A stretch of 64,000 bases of DNA, from the NCBI GenBank assembly GCA_964247055.1, contig OZ176050.1, positions 6,076,001 to 6,140,000 on the forward strand, in the 5' to 3' direction. Both the position numbers and the translations under genes were made by a program. Position 1 is the first letter of the stretch; the number at the start of each line of letters is the position of its first letter. This document shows, one piece after another, positions 50,301-63,119 of this stretch. This DNA comes from Paragordius varius (lineage: Eukaryota; Nematomorpha). Under the pieces are notes generated by a model that worked only from the letters and a program-made list of their open reading frames with translations, had not been told where the DNA came from and ran no database searches.

Positions 50301-51212
50301 GTTCCGGTTCGAAGCCCAGTTTTAAATATTTCTTTCAATATATTTTTTTTTAATTAAGTTAAACAAAGAAGACAAAGTTTACTGTGATTTGTTCCTAATC
50401 AGAGATGGTACACTAAACAATCATTTAAGGATAGGATTATAGAAAATTTGTTTACAGAGTTTTTTTTGGTTCATAATATTGCCCATACAACAATAATCAT
50501 TGCTGCATTTATATCTTTGCAATTTCTGAAAAAAGCACGAATGCACACATTATTTTATTTATTAAATAGTATTGGTTTATTCGATTTTTTATGATTTTTA
50601 CAATTTATATTATCTACATAATTCACTTACATGTTAAAAATACCCTAATTATTTTGTTTAATAATTATTTTTTTACAAAATGTAATACAATTTATATTCT
50701 ATGCTTTATTATACCCAAAAATCTGTTTTACATTTTTAACGTTTTATATTGCTATTTGATATATATTTTTTTAATTATTTGAAAAATGGATTTAATACAA
50801 TATTTTGAATCTCCTCAAAAGACTAATTAATTCTTATAATCACTTAAAACACTTGATTATTTTTTTCACAATCACACAACACAGTTTTTAACTGGGGCTT
50901 TTGTATGGAGATCTTATTTAAAATTTTTAAAATCAATTGATTTTTTCCAATACAAAAACTCATAGTCGAATTTAATGATTGCATTAGTTATGGTAAACTA
51001 TTATTTATATTATATGAAAATAAATTATGGCAATATTCAATTTTATTTTTTTAAACCATCACACAGCGTCCAAATTTATTCTGACAGAACAGTGCTGGTA
51101 TATGATGATTTTGGTTTTGGCCTATACGAGTGATTTAATATGTTATTTACACTTCTCTGGAGCTGTTCCATATCGGATAAATGGCAATATTTGCGCACAT
51201 TTTTTAAAATAA
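47345..51212 (+). CDS. Second set of PCTAIRE kinase exons (5'-truncated paralogue)
   Basis: Exons 47345-47459, 47737-47831, 47968-48030, 48114-48237, 48596-48716, 49011-49270, 49445-49894, 50034-50111 and candidate 51067-51212 repeat those of the upstream gene, with identical lengths, splice sites and phases. It lacks the N-terminal half and the exon 35924-36106, so the glycine loop begins at GTYATVYKG and the first IGE is missing. All catalytic motifs are intact ([17 protein letters not shown]). I counted differences only in some exons. They are silent in 37137-37199, 37289-37412, 37800-37920 and 38210-38469. They are amino-acid changing at the start of 49445-49894 ([14 protein letters not shown] against [14 protein letters not shown]) and once in the last firm exon (I to L). 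It could be expressed by splicing from the upstream exon 35924-36106 over unit 1, from its own promoter, or not at all. Confidence 0.75.
50150..50319. mobile_element. Small hAT-like MITE in unit 2
   Basis: Counterpart of the element at 39355. Its flanks TTTTATAT (left) and TTTTAAAT (right) match at 7 of 8 positions, consistent with an 8-bp hAT target duplication. It was present before the segmental duplication. Confidence 0.7.
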
Positions 51213-51397
51213 TTTTTTTTGGAAATAAAAGCCTTATCCAAAATATATGATAAAATACATATAATACAAAACAATATTCTTATAAAATTTTATTTTAGTT
51301 GTAGGTTCTAATACGGACTATATCGAAATAAAGGTAAAAATGCCGAGAATGCGCAATAAATTTTTTAAATATATGCTAAATTTTAATATCGAAAAGA
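50877..51397. other. Conserved block, unit 2 counterpart
   Basis: Aligns with 40081-40601 with no difference that I can find, while sequence on both sides differs. It contains the candidate 3' kinase exons discussed for unit 1. Confidence 0.6.
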
Positions 51398-53722
51398 GGT
51401 GCTATCAATTAAATTTAGTGTACTTCTTAAAAAATTGCTTTTTAATGAAAATTTAACCCAAATTTTAAATCAAACCAGCTTTTGATTTTCCGAAGCGGTA
51501 GATATGTCATCATCGAATTATATAAAAAAGTGTTTTTATAAATAAAGCATTTTTATACCGTTTCCATCATGCCTCAAAGTATTATGAAAGCGCTTCAACA
51601 AAATTATTTTTTTTAAAAAAGTATATATTTAAAAAATTAGTTGCTATCAAAACTCTGCATATATTTAAAATTTTTATCGCGCAACTTCAGCATTTTTGCT
51701 TTTTTAGAAAAGTGGGGACTTTCGGTGCCTACATCTAAAAATGATATATGTTAAAATATATTGCTTTGCAATATGTAGTTAAAGATATATTTTAGTGATA
51801 TTTTTTAGAATTAAGCTTTTAGTTTCTATTAATAAAATTTTGTTTGAAAAATTGGCGCAATTTTTGCCATTTTTATGGAGAACTTACCACATACTTGAAA
51901 GGGCCAAAACCAACGAACCATCATAATCCTAATACATTTCCCTATCAATCGATTTTGGACGCAGTGTAAGTACATAGAAGACATATATATTTGCACCAAT
52001 ATCATAGATACTTTTTATGTTTATATTATATGTTGGGTAAAGAGTAGTATAAACGGTAATAAAGTTTTACCTCCCAATGTTATCCCTTAAATTGCTTTAA
52101 TTTCCATTTTTTAGCACACGTTGACATTTTGGAGGTTCTTTTACCCCAGAGTTAAAGATGTAATTTCTCTTTTGAAAGAGGTTTTATCAAATTTTATTAT
52201 CAAACCACCTTCCTATATTAGATATAAATCTATAATTTGTACAGTTTTTTAAACTATAGTCCAATCGTTAGCTCCAAAACACGAAAGCAAACGCTGATAA
52301 TAAAATATAAAATTTGCTGGTAAAATGTTATTTGAAAGCTTTTCAAAGATGTACGTTTGTTAATTTTAATACATTTATTTGTGTCGAATTATGGATTTAA
52401 AAAAATCCAAAAAGAGAAAATATGGGGCGAAAAAGCTTAAAATTTTAATTTATTTTAAAAAATTAGCATCAAGCTCCAAAAAGGTTAAAGAAATCATATT
52501 TTTACACTTCCAATGCAAGCATTTTATAAGTTTGAATATTAATGGCCCTGGGGTGTAAAGCTAGAAAATCATCACGTACAAAATTTGAAAATGTCAATAG
52601 CTTGGATACAACACATTGATTTTTGTATCCCGATAGAAACACGACTGATTAAAATCAAATATTTTTAAATATATGAAATAAATGAAACCATACAGAGTTA
52701 GCCCTTATTTAACATTAACGAACAAAAATAAAAAAATATTATTACTTATTTTATGGATAAACCTTAAGGTAAATTAAGTCATCATCACATGTGGGCATAA
52801 AATAAAACAATTTTTCTGGTTATTTCCTGGTGGATGTTTAACACTCCATTACCGTTTGGGATAGTAGTTTTATATCCCAGAGCCTAGGGATTAAGCCGAA
52901 TATAAAAATATGCTTTCTTTCATCTTTTATGCACATTATAATTTTTTTAAAAAACTAAAATTGTAAAAAAATCCTCATCTCAAACTTTTTCGCCTTTTTC
53001 TATCGTTTTTAAATCGCTACAGCAACAGGCAAATAAATGTATATTATGCTTAAAAAAATGTAAAAGACACTCCTCAACAAGGTTTTGCACCACCGCATTT
53101 TTTTGCATTTTCTGTTACATAATGGTATGGAAAGACCTAAAAAATTTGAGGCCGCCAATAGGGTTTTTTTAAATTTTAAATTTAAATTTTGTATTTAATT
53201 AACTGCCCAAAATCGCTGCCGAAGGTTTGTTATCCCTTTCTCAGAAATACGTCTTATCGAGCGGATTTGTTATTTGACATAGAAATCAATATACAATAAA
53301 TAATTATCATTTATTGAATATATTAATTAAAAATTTTATGTATTAAATAAAAGAGAATACGAAACTTTAAAAATATAGAATTAAAATAAATTGCTAAGAG
53401 CCAAAAGAGTATTAAAAAGGAGGAATGTATGATGTGGTGTTATAATCCCCCAAGCAATTCTATACATATGCCAGATATGGCAAAGAGTATACAATGGGGT
53501 GATCGAAAGCCCGGTAGGGGAGACCTGAGATAATATAACATAATTAACTTCAGCAAAATCCAGGGAAATTGACATCTCAAATTAACCAATTCACAGAGTT
53601 AGACAAATTTGACATTAAATAGGATAAAAAGATTAGATAAGTTTAAGTGATCATATTGTAGTTCCCAAATTTATGGTAGGATATCCATCATCCAAGTAAT
53701 AAAAGTGTATAAATTAAAATTA

Positions 53723-53809
53723 TACCGCATCCAACTCGTATTGCTTTTTTCGCCCTGATATGAAACTGACATATCAGGGCGAAAAAAACAATACGAGTTG
53801 GATGCGGTA
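53723..53809. repeat. Near-perfect hairpin, 40-bp arms, 7-nt loop
   Basis: The left arm starts TACCGCATCCAACTCGTATT and ends TCGCCCTGATATG. The loop is AAACTGA. The right arm is its inverse with one mismatch (C/T). Unit 1 has only the left arm (about 43949-43988), followed by unrelated sequence, so the right arm arose after the duplication. Confidence 0.9.
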
Positions 53810-54279
53810 AGACAGAGATAACGCTTTAGTTAGTGATACTAATTTTATAATATAATACTTTTTATTATAAGGTTATAGTTGATTTTCTGTTTATTTTCTC
53901 TTGTTTTTGAAAAATTTAAAAACCTGTAATATCTCAAAATTTCGATTAAGAGGTCAAAATTCTTATCAGATTCGGTTTAGAATACTGAAATCAGTCAAAA
54001 TACAAAAATTTGAGTGTGGTGCTCGAAAAAGTCCAAATTTGTCGACTAGTGTAATTAACTTTAAAAAGTAAAGTTACATTTTACCAGCAAAAACTTGACA
54101 TTGATTTTAAAATCAGCTGTTGGCTTCAATCGTTTGAGCTCTGAAATTTAAAACTACCCCAAGATGTAAATTAGGACAAAAAAGTGAAAAGGTCATGAAG
54201 TGCTAAATAAATAATTTACTTTTAGATAATAATAAAAAAAACACTGATATTTTGCGAAAATGTTGTAAAAAAAAGTTTT

Positions 54280-54955
54280 ATACGGAACTTTTTTTTTAAA
54301 ACTAAATGTTATTTAGATGTTTTGGCTAATATAGGCATAAATTTAAATTGACATCGTTTCTTTCTGTAGTTTTTTAAATATATCAACTTTATTATTGTCT
54401 TGAGTATTTAGATATTTGAATCGAAGTGTTCACAAAACTGTGAAAAATATAATGATTTCTAATACAGCAGAAGAATATTAGATCATTAATTTTTAACTAC
54501 AATAACTTTCAAAACGGTGGTTAATTTAGAAGATTAAGCTCTGGGATATAAAACTATTCTAATAAGTTATCGCGGACAAAAAAGGAAAAAGTTTATGAAG
54601 TGTTATATTATTCTTCTATCCTTATTAAAATTATATAAGTGAGGCAATTTATTTTATAGTTTTTTAAAAAAGCTCCATGTCAAACTGCTTCAACGCCAAT
54701 TTTATTTGTATCGCATTTTTTCTAACGTTAAAAATTATAGAATAATTAGAGAAAGTCGGCTGTTTTGCAACTCTATATTTAGAGAATGCACACATGTCAA
54801 GTTGGCTAAATTTTTACCAAGTTTATTCATAACTACCATTATAAATATATTTTATGTTTTAGTGCATCAAAGTTATAAGTAAAAACTTTTGCAAAGGTTT
54901 TAATTTGTTGATAGACAAGTCTGGGTCATAAACGACCCCAATCTGAATCAAAGGA
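54280..54955. mobile_element. TIR family 2, decayed copies, unit 2
   Basis: Counterpart of 44300-45105 with the same motifs (TATTTGAATCGAAGTGTTCA; CCATGTCAAACTGCTTCAAC; CCCCAATCTGAATCAAAGGA). Its outer end lies five bases before the GPANK1-like start codon. Confidence 0.6.
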
Positions 54956-54960
54956 GTTAA

Positions 54961-55734
54961 ATGAAATTGTATTTATATGAATGCATGAATAATTTGGGTG
55001 AATTAAGAAAATTTAATCGTCTTGTATTGATGATCGAAAATAATGACATGAAAACGCTTTCCAAAACTTTAAAAGGTGGATTTTTAATAGACACCCAAGA
55101 TTCATATGGATGGACGCTTTTGGCACATTCGATAGCCAAAAGTAATTTAATTATTGCCAAATTTCTTTTGGAACAAGGGGCAAATATTAATATAAAGTTC
55201 CACGGGCGTCCTATCATTCCCGATCTAATCAATAAATTTAACATAGATATTAGTCAGTTGTATGAACCAACTCCACAAATTAAAAGTATAAATCATGAAC
55301 TTCTCTTTAAAAAAGTTGATAATATTGACACAAACGATTTTTGCGCCGTTTGCCAACGAAAAACGAAAAATCACACCCATAATGGATCAATTGTTCATTT
55401 GCTAAATCTCAAAAAGTTTGATAAAATGCATCCTTCATATCACATTGATCATTCAAACAAAGGCTTCCAAATGCTTTTACGAAAGGGTTGGAACCCAGAT
55501 TTGGGTTTAGGCAAAAATAATCAAGGTCCATTATATCCCGTAACTCCCAACATGAAACCTGATAAAAAAGGCTTAGGATTCAATAACAACAAACGTAAAA
55601 GTAACAACACATTAACTAAAACCAAAACGAAAACAAGTCGTTTTCAAAACGATTCCACACCTTCTTGCACAGATCTTCAAGATGACAACAAGCTTAAAGA
55701 AAAATATTATAGGCAACTTTTACGCGATTTGTAA
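54961..55734 (+). CDS. GPANK1: GPANK1-like G-patch and ankyrin protein (intact copy)
   Basis: A single-exon frame of 257 residues. The N-terminal third carries an ankyrin-like repeat (DTQDSYGWTLLAHSIAKSNL, then IIAKFLLEQGANIN, residues 44-78). A small Cys/His cluster CAVCQRKTKNHTHNGSIVH (residues 128-146) resembles a zinc finger. The G-patch spans about residues 166-207 (NKGFQMLLRKGWNPDLGLGK, then NNQGPLYPV and DKKGLGF). The basic C-terminus is rich in Lys and Thr. This order (ankyrin, finger, G-patch) fits GPANK1 (BAT4), a poorly known nuclear protein; G-patch proteins usually contact RNA helicases or RNA, which is family inference. It is shorter than human GPANK1 (356 residues). The start codon follows directly on a repeat end. 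The sister copy in unit 1 is broken, so this is probably the working gene. Confidence 0.85.
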   Translation: MKLYLYECMNNLGELRKFNRLVLMIENNDMKTLSKTLKGGFLIDTQDSYGWTLLAHSIAKSNLIIAKFLLEQGANINIKFHGRPIIPDLINKFNIDISQLYEPTPQIKSINHELLFKKVDNIDTNDFCAVCQRKTKNHTHNGSIVHLLNLKKFDKMHPSYHIDHSNKGFQMLLRKGWNPDLGLGKNNQGPLYPVTPNMKPDKKGLGFNNNKRKSNNTLTKTKTKTSRFQNDSTPSCTDLQDDNKLKEKYYRQLLRDL

Positions 55735-56401
55735 ATATATATATCGATTTATTTGAATAACTTGTAATTTGGTATTATATAATCATTATTATATTATAGA
55801 TTAAATAAATTTATATGTTATTACAAAATACTAAAATAGATTAATGATGGTAGTTTATATTTGTGTGATAGATTGATTGTAAAGATGGGCATTTTTTAAG
55901 GTTTGACATTGAATGCATTGAAGCAGTAGTTATATGTGAGATTTGCTAATTGCTTGGTTATGATCACATTTAACAAATAACGTAATATTACATGCAATAA
56001 AATTTGTAATTTAATCGCGAAGAGTATTTTAATTATTTAGTTATATATATATATTGAAAAATATGGTTTATAAATCAATTTGGTGGTGGCAATATAAAAT
56101 AACATGTAGATATGAATCACGGCCTACATTTTTTGTGTTATATTGAATTTTCCCAAATTTCTTAGCCTAAAAATATAAAAAAATATTTTAGTAATATAGG
56201 AACGTTTTTTAAACCTTCATTTTTGTTAAATAAAATGTATCGTTTTAAGCAAAATGAGGAGTAAGATGTAAATGTAACTCAATAATATGTTTTACAAAAA
56301 AAAATAAGGTTGAGAAAAGTAGGGCTGTCCTTTTTAAAAATATTTTCACTCTTTCAATTTTTACGTTTGACTATGTAATTTTTACTGTAATCTTATATTG
56401 T
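55735..56401. other. Spacer between GPANK1-like gene and NT5C2 3' end
   Basis: AT-rich, with AATAAA-type signals usable by both convergent genes. The same spacer occurs in unit 1 (45893-46551). I see nothing else. Confidence 0.4.
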
Positions 56402-59400
56402 TTAGTCGTTATAAATGAGTGATGTTCGGCGAGATCCACATCCTTTCTCAGCGTCTGGGGGTACAGTTCCATCGCTCGGTGCGATATTGCTATCATTAAT
56501 CATAGTGTCATATATGTCAGCCGCACTATCGAGACCGGTTGTAGCGGATATTGTGTTTTCCGCCGATGTGGTCATCACACTCTTCCCAAAACCTAACAGT
56601 TTAAAAATTAATTTATTACGGGTGGTACCTTTTACTACAGTTGTTTTCACGAAATGAACTTTTGAATATAAACAGTGCTTATGAACTAATGAGCCTATCC
56701 TGATGAAATGTATTTTAGAGTTATAATAATTGTTTAAAGTGAAGTAAATCTTCCCACAATACACTTGTTTGAGTGCAATTTAAATCACTTAAAAACGGAA
56801 AATGAATTGAAATTTATTTAAAAAATTAATTATAATTTTTCTCAAAGTGTTATATTTATGATTGTCTAACAATTGAGTTTATTTCAATATAACGATTCAC
56901 ATTTTAAATTATTTGCCTGTAAACTCATTCATATTATGTATTTATCATTAGTTCAAATTTTACACTAAAAATAAAATGTATATCCTGGTGATTTAGATTA
57001 AACATTTGCTTTTGTCCAAAAATAAGTGTTTATTGTGGATAAGCTTGTATGTCCAGGATTTCTTCATAACAAATTCGAAATGTTTTAGGTTAAAATGTGG
57101 AAAAAGTGTCAGAGGAAATAACTGAAAAAGACCAATGTATGTGATGAAACAATAGTTTTTATCATTAAATAATACCTAAAAAAATAAATATTACTTTGAA
57201 TATATAGATAAAATTCAAGTAGGGTAAATTTAATACTTGAATCTTTATTAGTGGGAGTTGGATTACCCGTTGCCGATGAACCTATATTGGAAGATTCAAT
57301 TTTTGAGCCGATATTTTCTCGCTGAGCGACCCCTTGAGTTTTTACCGTTCCAGATGGCATTTCCCCTATAAAATTATGGGTCTGGTTATTTAATTACAAT
57401 TAATATGATTATTAGATCATATATTCCTTTTTATTTTCAGAAGCGGAAATATTATTAAATTACTAAACCAACATAATGCTATTGAAATTATTTTAATAAC
57501 CTGAAAATCGTCGATCAACATTGGAATTCGCATTTCTATTTGAGGTTACATTCAATTTTTCATCTAAAAAAGGTTTGGATATTAATTTAAAAATAAAAGT
57601 ATTGAGCATAAGCTTTTTGCCCAGGCATGTATGCTATATGTTAATGCACAAATAATATTTATTCTGAATCAAAAGTTTTCAACTAAAATGATTTCAGACC
57701 GCATTTTTGACGCAAAAATACGGTAGCCGCATTAGAAATATATATATTGGCATCATTAATTAATAAATCTTATTTAAATATGCAAACACGATATATCAAT
57801 TTCTAATTCTTGCCAATTAAAAAGACTTATTTAAAAAAAAATTACAACAATTTTATTAAAATTATGAAAGCATATTTTTATAAATTATGGATTTCCAAAT
57901 TTTTCACGGGCTGTACATAAAGGAAAGCCGCATATTAAACACCCCTGTTCTAAAGTATGTATCGCCCAAAATGTATATGAAATAAAAATTTATTTAATAA
58001 ATATTATAGATATAGTATATTTAATATATGCTTAATTGTAAAAACATAATTTTGTGTACATATAGGTAGAGTGAAACTTAAGGTTGCTACTTAATTGTAT
58101 TATTTTAAAATAACTGGGGGTCAGCCTTTTTTGAACATATGGGGCTATAACTAAAATTTTTAATAAATCTGATCGAATTTAAAATTTAAAACAGTTTCAC
58201 ATATGAAAAATGTCAATTTTCCACGTTTTAATTTATATTAGAAATAACAAAAGCTTTAAAATGTGTACCACGCATTAAAAAGCATATATAAATTAATCTG
58301 CCTATCATAAATAAAATTAATAATTAGATCAAACTGAAACAACAAAAATAATAGTCAAAATTTATTAACAATTATAAAAAAAAACCTTTCTTTGGATACA
58401 AATAATGGTGATGATGATGATTGTTAGGATCATCATTTTCCAATCCATAAGCTATGATTTTCCGATATTTTTTATTAGCCATCGCTTCTAATTCACGTAC
58501 GGCATCGGGATCTTTTCGTTCCAGTGCCGCAGCCTAGACCATTAAAGAAAATATGAAAATAAGGTAAAAAAAAATCAAAAATTTCGTCCTGAAATGATAT
58601 AAAAACATATGGGCAAAATGAAATAATTATATATTATTTTGCCGGCATATGTTTTAATTTTAAAAATTGCTATATATTTGGAGACAAATATAGACATTTT
58701 TGTGCATTTTATAATTTACGATATGTATCGGCTTCAAGACCAAAACTTTTTTATACAGTATATTGAGAAAGCGTGATGATCTTAGACTCAATACACTATG
58801 CCTGTAATTCAGTTGCCTAGGTGATATATTTTTACGTCAGCCCTAAGGTAACGAGTGTTAAAGTTTTCATAGGTTTAATACACAAGCCCTACCTTTTATT
58901 TAAAAGGTTGAATACAGAGACATTTACTTTGATAGTATAGTAAAATGCGCAAGTCTATCAAATCTTAGTCTTGTATAATGTAATTGCAAATTAGTGTTAT
59001 ATGGATTTAACATAACCTGTTCAAGCATAAAACGACGTTTTTGCTGACAAATGTCGCAAGAACTGCGTCTGCTGCTACTGCTATTGGATGAAATATCGGA
59101 ACTTTTTGTGTCCTCCTCTTCGCTAATATCTTCATCGTGGAAATGATGGAATCTCGCTGATTTGGGTGGGTGTGCAGTGGGAAAGCTTACAGTTGCCCTG
59201 TACACATGTTAATGATTGGTTAATGTAAAAATAACATTGTAAAGGATTTTATAAACAGATGTTATAATAAGAGTGTTGTGTTTCTTAAAGTAAAATCTGT
59301 CCGAAATCTAATGCTTGGATACATTATGGAATAACAGAGTTTATGCGTTTAATTAAAGGCGTGCCATTTTTATATAAAAAAACAGTTATCAGTTAAAAAA

Positions 59401-62400
59401 TGTAGGCTAAGTACATGTTGCCTTTTAAACAAAGTGTCTTATTGAAGAGATATCTATCCTTAAATAAAAATCGTTGTCTTTGAATAACTGTTGTCATTGA
59501 ATCAATAAAAAAGTAAAAAATATATAAGCTACCTTCTCAAATTGGGTGAAATATCCCCGTTTGCTGATGCATTCGTAACTCCAGATTTGCTAACTGGCGT
59601 ATTTGTCGGAATAATATGGAGTTCATGGTGATCCTGATGTTCTGTCGTCAACTCATGGGGCATCTAACAATATTGCAAATGAAATATTTTAAAAGACGCT
59701 TTAAAATAAGTTATATTGATGTTAAAATAATTTTTAGCGAACACAAACTGACACAAAATAAAAAATTCAACCATGGTTATGGAGAAATGTGTAGCAAGCG
59801 CTAAAATATATTATTAATTACGAAAGTCAAAATTTATTCAAAAAAATTTGCACAAAAGGTGGTGTCGTTTTATAGACTTTTATCAAATATCATAAAAAAA
59901 TCATATTTCATATTATATACAAGCATATCAGGTGCACGAAACATATAATAGAGTGGATAATAAATGAGATTGATTGGTGTGGCCGCATAAAGATCAGCAT
60001 AGCGCATAACTTGACTGGCAAAAAATGTTTGCCGAGAACCTTTAAAACATATGTAAGTATGTAACATAAAATCAAAGTTTAAAATTCAACCCTTTAACAT
60101 ATTACTATTTGTGAAAATATTCTAATTGTCAAATGTAGATATTTTTTGTTAACTGCATTCTAAGAACATATGTCATGAATTATGATTATAAATCTGAAAA
60201 GTAATATCTCTTTAAAAATACAAAAGAAGACGTATGAATCATAAACATCTAACAACTAAAACGTATCTCACTATTATTTATCTATTATTCAATTGATCCC
60301 AGTCGTGATTTCGTTAAGAACAAATTAACCGATTTTATTCCAAATAATTCATGTAGTATGTCTTTTTTTTAAAATAACAACATTTAAATGTAAAATAAGC
60401 GATTATAATTACCACTGCGAAATAGACTTCCCAATATACCATATGCCATATCCATCTCATGTATAGTGTCCTATATCGTGATATATCATAATATAAAAAG
60501 GTATATTCTTTAATAATTTTGGTACTGTACCAATGTTATATCAAATGTTAAATTTAAAGGTCATATTTTTAAAAATTAGCTTTAAAACAATTAATTGTCA
60601 AAACATTTACACGCAGTTCCGGTTATTTTGGTAGTCACAAAATATTTCATAATTATTAAATTATATTAATATGCATCTCTCTTTGCATTTGTTGAAAATC
60701 TCTTATCGGCTTCTTGAACTAACCATTGCCATAATTAGCATTAAAGTTTGAAAATTTTACATTAAAAACCAAACATTTAAAATTAATAGAGTTGATTGGA
60801 AAGTTATTATAATTAAAAAATGTATATCAATTAAACAAACTTGTATCTTCCGTTGCATATTACGTATGTCTGGCCTTTCATGCGAACGTATATCCATATT
60901 TCTAAAATAATTAAAATTGTAAATTTGATAAATTTTAAATTATTCAAGATATGGTTTAAAAACGGCTTTTATAATTAAATTTCTAACCATGATAAAAATA
61001 AAGTATCATTTTACATTTAAAATCCTTATATTATTTAAGCCTGAATAAGTATAAATTTAATTTTGATGATAGCTTTTGATTTTTTATATGTATTTGTAAA
61101 ATAAGTAGGATGCAAAATTAATCCAGCATAATATCGTTTTTCACACATTTTAAAACGAAAAAAAACCAATTTTACTTAAATATTCCGGCGAGTTGTGAGA
61201 TGACAAAGTTAAGTTTGTCAAAAAGATCAGCTCTTTGCGTCCAAACAGCCAATTCTTTAGTTAGTTCTGGAACAACTAAAAATGTTTTCCAACCACAATT
61301 CTTTTTGGACTTGAGGATATCACCAAAAATATGATCTCCGACATACAAAATTTCTTTGCCTTTAACGCCCATGAGTTGTGATACCGTTTCTACCGACCCT
61401 AGAATATGCGCGTAAAAATTAATGTCATATTCTAATAACAACATACATAAATCCTAAAAATAACATTCTCTGATAATGAGTAAGTTTTTATAAAATATAT
61501 AGCGCCGATAGAAGTTAATTACACCTTCCCATAAACTAAAATTGTATGTTTTTACCCTTATCGTGAGCCAAAAAAATAAAAATATTAAATCATTATATAT
61601 TATATTTTTAAAATATCCGCAGAATATTATCAAATGATATTATTATTATTTAAAAAAAAACTGAACAAAAATAAAAAAATGATTAAATTTTTTTTTAAAT
61701 TATAAGAAAGGATATGTTTTTTTCGCACAATCGAGGTCAATATATGTGCGTAGGGATTATATATATATATATATGCCCTTCAAATTTTTATAGAGAAATA
61801 AAATACTAACTAACCTCCCGAATAAATGTAGCCTTTGCGCAATGGACCAACGTGAGTCCCGATTTTCAAAATACCCGTGTTCTATAAAGAAATTGAAAAA
61901 AAATTGATTGTACTTAATATAAAAGATCCGTATTTGAAACGAAACATATCTATTTACTTGGAGGATAAAAATAATAACATTGAAAATCATAAACTATACA
62001 TGGTAAAATTCCAAAAAATTGATACATAATAATAAGAAAAGGGGAGATGACAAAAAATAAAATCATTCATAAAATTTAAATAATTTATATTTTAACCTCG
62101 TCAACTTGTCTAAGAATGGTTCCACCCTTGAAAAAAACAGGCTTCTTAGCATCCACAAAAATGTAATCAAAATAAGTTTTCCAATTTCTGCGTTGTGCGG
62201 TCGGTGAATTTGTGCGACTTCCTTTTTTGTTGTCAGATTCTTCAAATTTCTTTAGTAAATTATATATTCTTGAATTTTACGCTTTTATTTAATTTTTTAT
62301 TCATTATTACTATAGTTACCAAAATCAATCAACTTGTTAAAAAATAAAAATAATTCTTACGTAAACTTTGTGCTGGAGCATGAAAATATATGCAAAATAG

Positions 62401-62615
62401 AATGATAAATAAAAGAATTTTAAAAAAATAAAATAGTTACCGTGGTAGGTACGTCAAACAAATAGGTCATAAGTTTCTAAAAATATCAAATAATAATTTT
62501 TTAATCCACAATAATCGATATAATAAAATGATTTTATTGTAGGATATTAATTACCTCAGTATATTCATAACCACTGTTTGTGAGCAAAAAGACTTTAGCA
62601 CCACCTTGTTTCAAT
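56402..62615 (-). CDS. NT5C2: NT5C2, cytosolic purine 5'-nucleotidase (3' part)
   Basis: Fourteen minus-strand exons: 62615-62555, 62476-62441, 62249-62097, 61881-61815, 61398-61176, 60901-60841, 60470-60413, 60039-59921, 59663-59533, 59197-59017, 58533-58386, 57563-57501, 57365-57237 and 56592-56402. Phases agree to the stop. NT5C2 dephosphorylates IMP/GMP in the cytosol as a HAD-family enzyme. Visible motifs are HAD motif II (FLLTNS), the motif III region ([15 protein letters not shown]) and motif IV ([17 protein letters not shown]). The family stretches [52 protein letters not shown] and [20 protein letters not shown] are also present. The DxDxT nucleophile exons lie beyond the window. After the usual acidic end ([11 protein letters not shown]) the protein continues through four more exons with Ser/Asn-rich sequence and a basic helix-like stretch ([20 protein letters not shown]), about 200 residues longer than human. 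Confidence 0.92.
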
Positions 62616-63119
62616 CTATTTTAAAAATGAAAATTATTATGGAGAATCAAATTTGTTTTAGTGAAAACATGAGAACTCCCACAATATTTATTAAAAATTA
62701 TATGAATACAGATAATAATATTTATTAAGGTAAAATTTTTTTTGTGCTAAAGTTAGCGCATAATTATTATTTTATCCCCTATAAATGGCTAAATATAAGT
62801 AATGAATTTGATATATCTTGATAATACAGTATGCATTTTAATGTATGTTAAGTAATTTTATTGCCTGCCAAATAACATAAATGGTTTATCAAATGCGTAA
62901 AATACTGACCCACAAAATTATTTCGTAGTACACATATGAAAGAGGATTGACGTGAGAATTAACATAGGCTTTAATTTGATGGATATTTTGTAATGTTAAA
63001 TTTTGAGAATATTAGAGCAATTTATGTTAACATTTGTAATATTGTTGTTACGTATTTAGATGCGGAATTTTGTGGGTTTTTATCTTTGATAAATTAATAA
63101 ATAGTAAAATACGTATTTT
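62616..63119 (-). other. NT5C2 intron sequence
   Basis: Upstream of the first in-window NT5C2 exon on the minus strand. The next exon is not found before the window edge, so the intron is at least 1.38 kb long and includes the tandem array. Confidence 0.5.

Larger units (their letters stand above)
47019..56849. repeat. Segmental duplication, unit 2
   Basis: Second unit, 9,831 bp, in the same orientation as unit 1. It ends at CTCAAAGTG inside the last intron of NT5C2. The junction with unit 1 lies at 47018/47019 and shows no extra bases. Introns and spacers differ from unit 1 by scattered substitutions and small indels, whereas exons are almost unchanged. Confidence 0.92.

Noticed and set aside
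56415-56657. Plus-strand ORF starting [11 protein letters not shown] (also at 46565)
   Set aside because: The minus-strand reading is the phase-matched last exon of NT5C2 with a proper acceptor and stop; the plus frame is its shadow.
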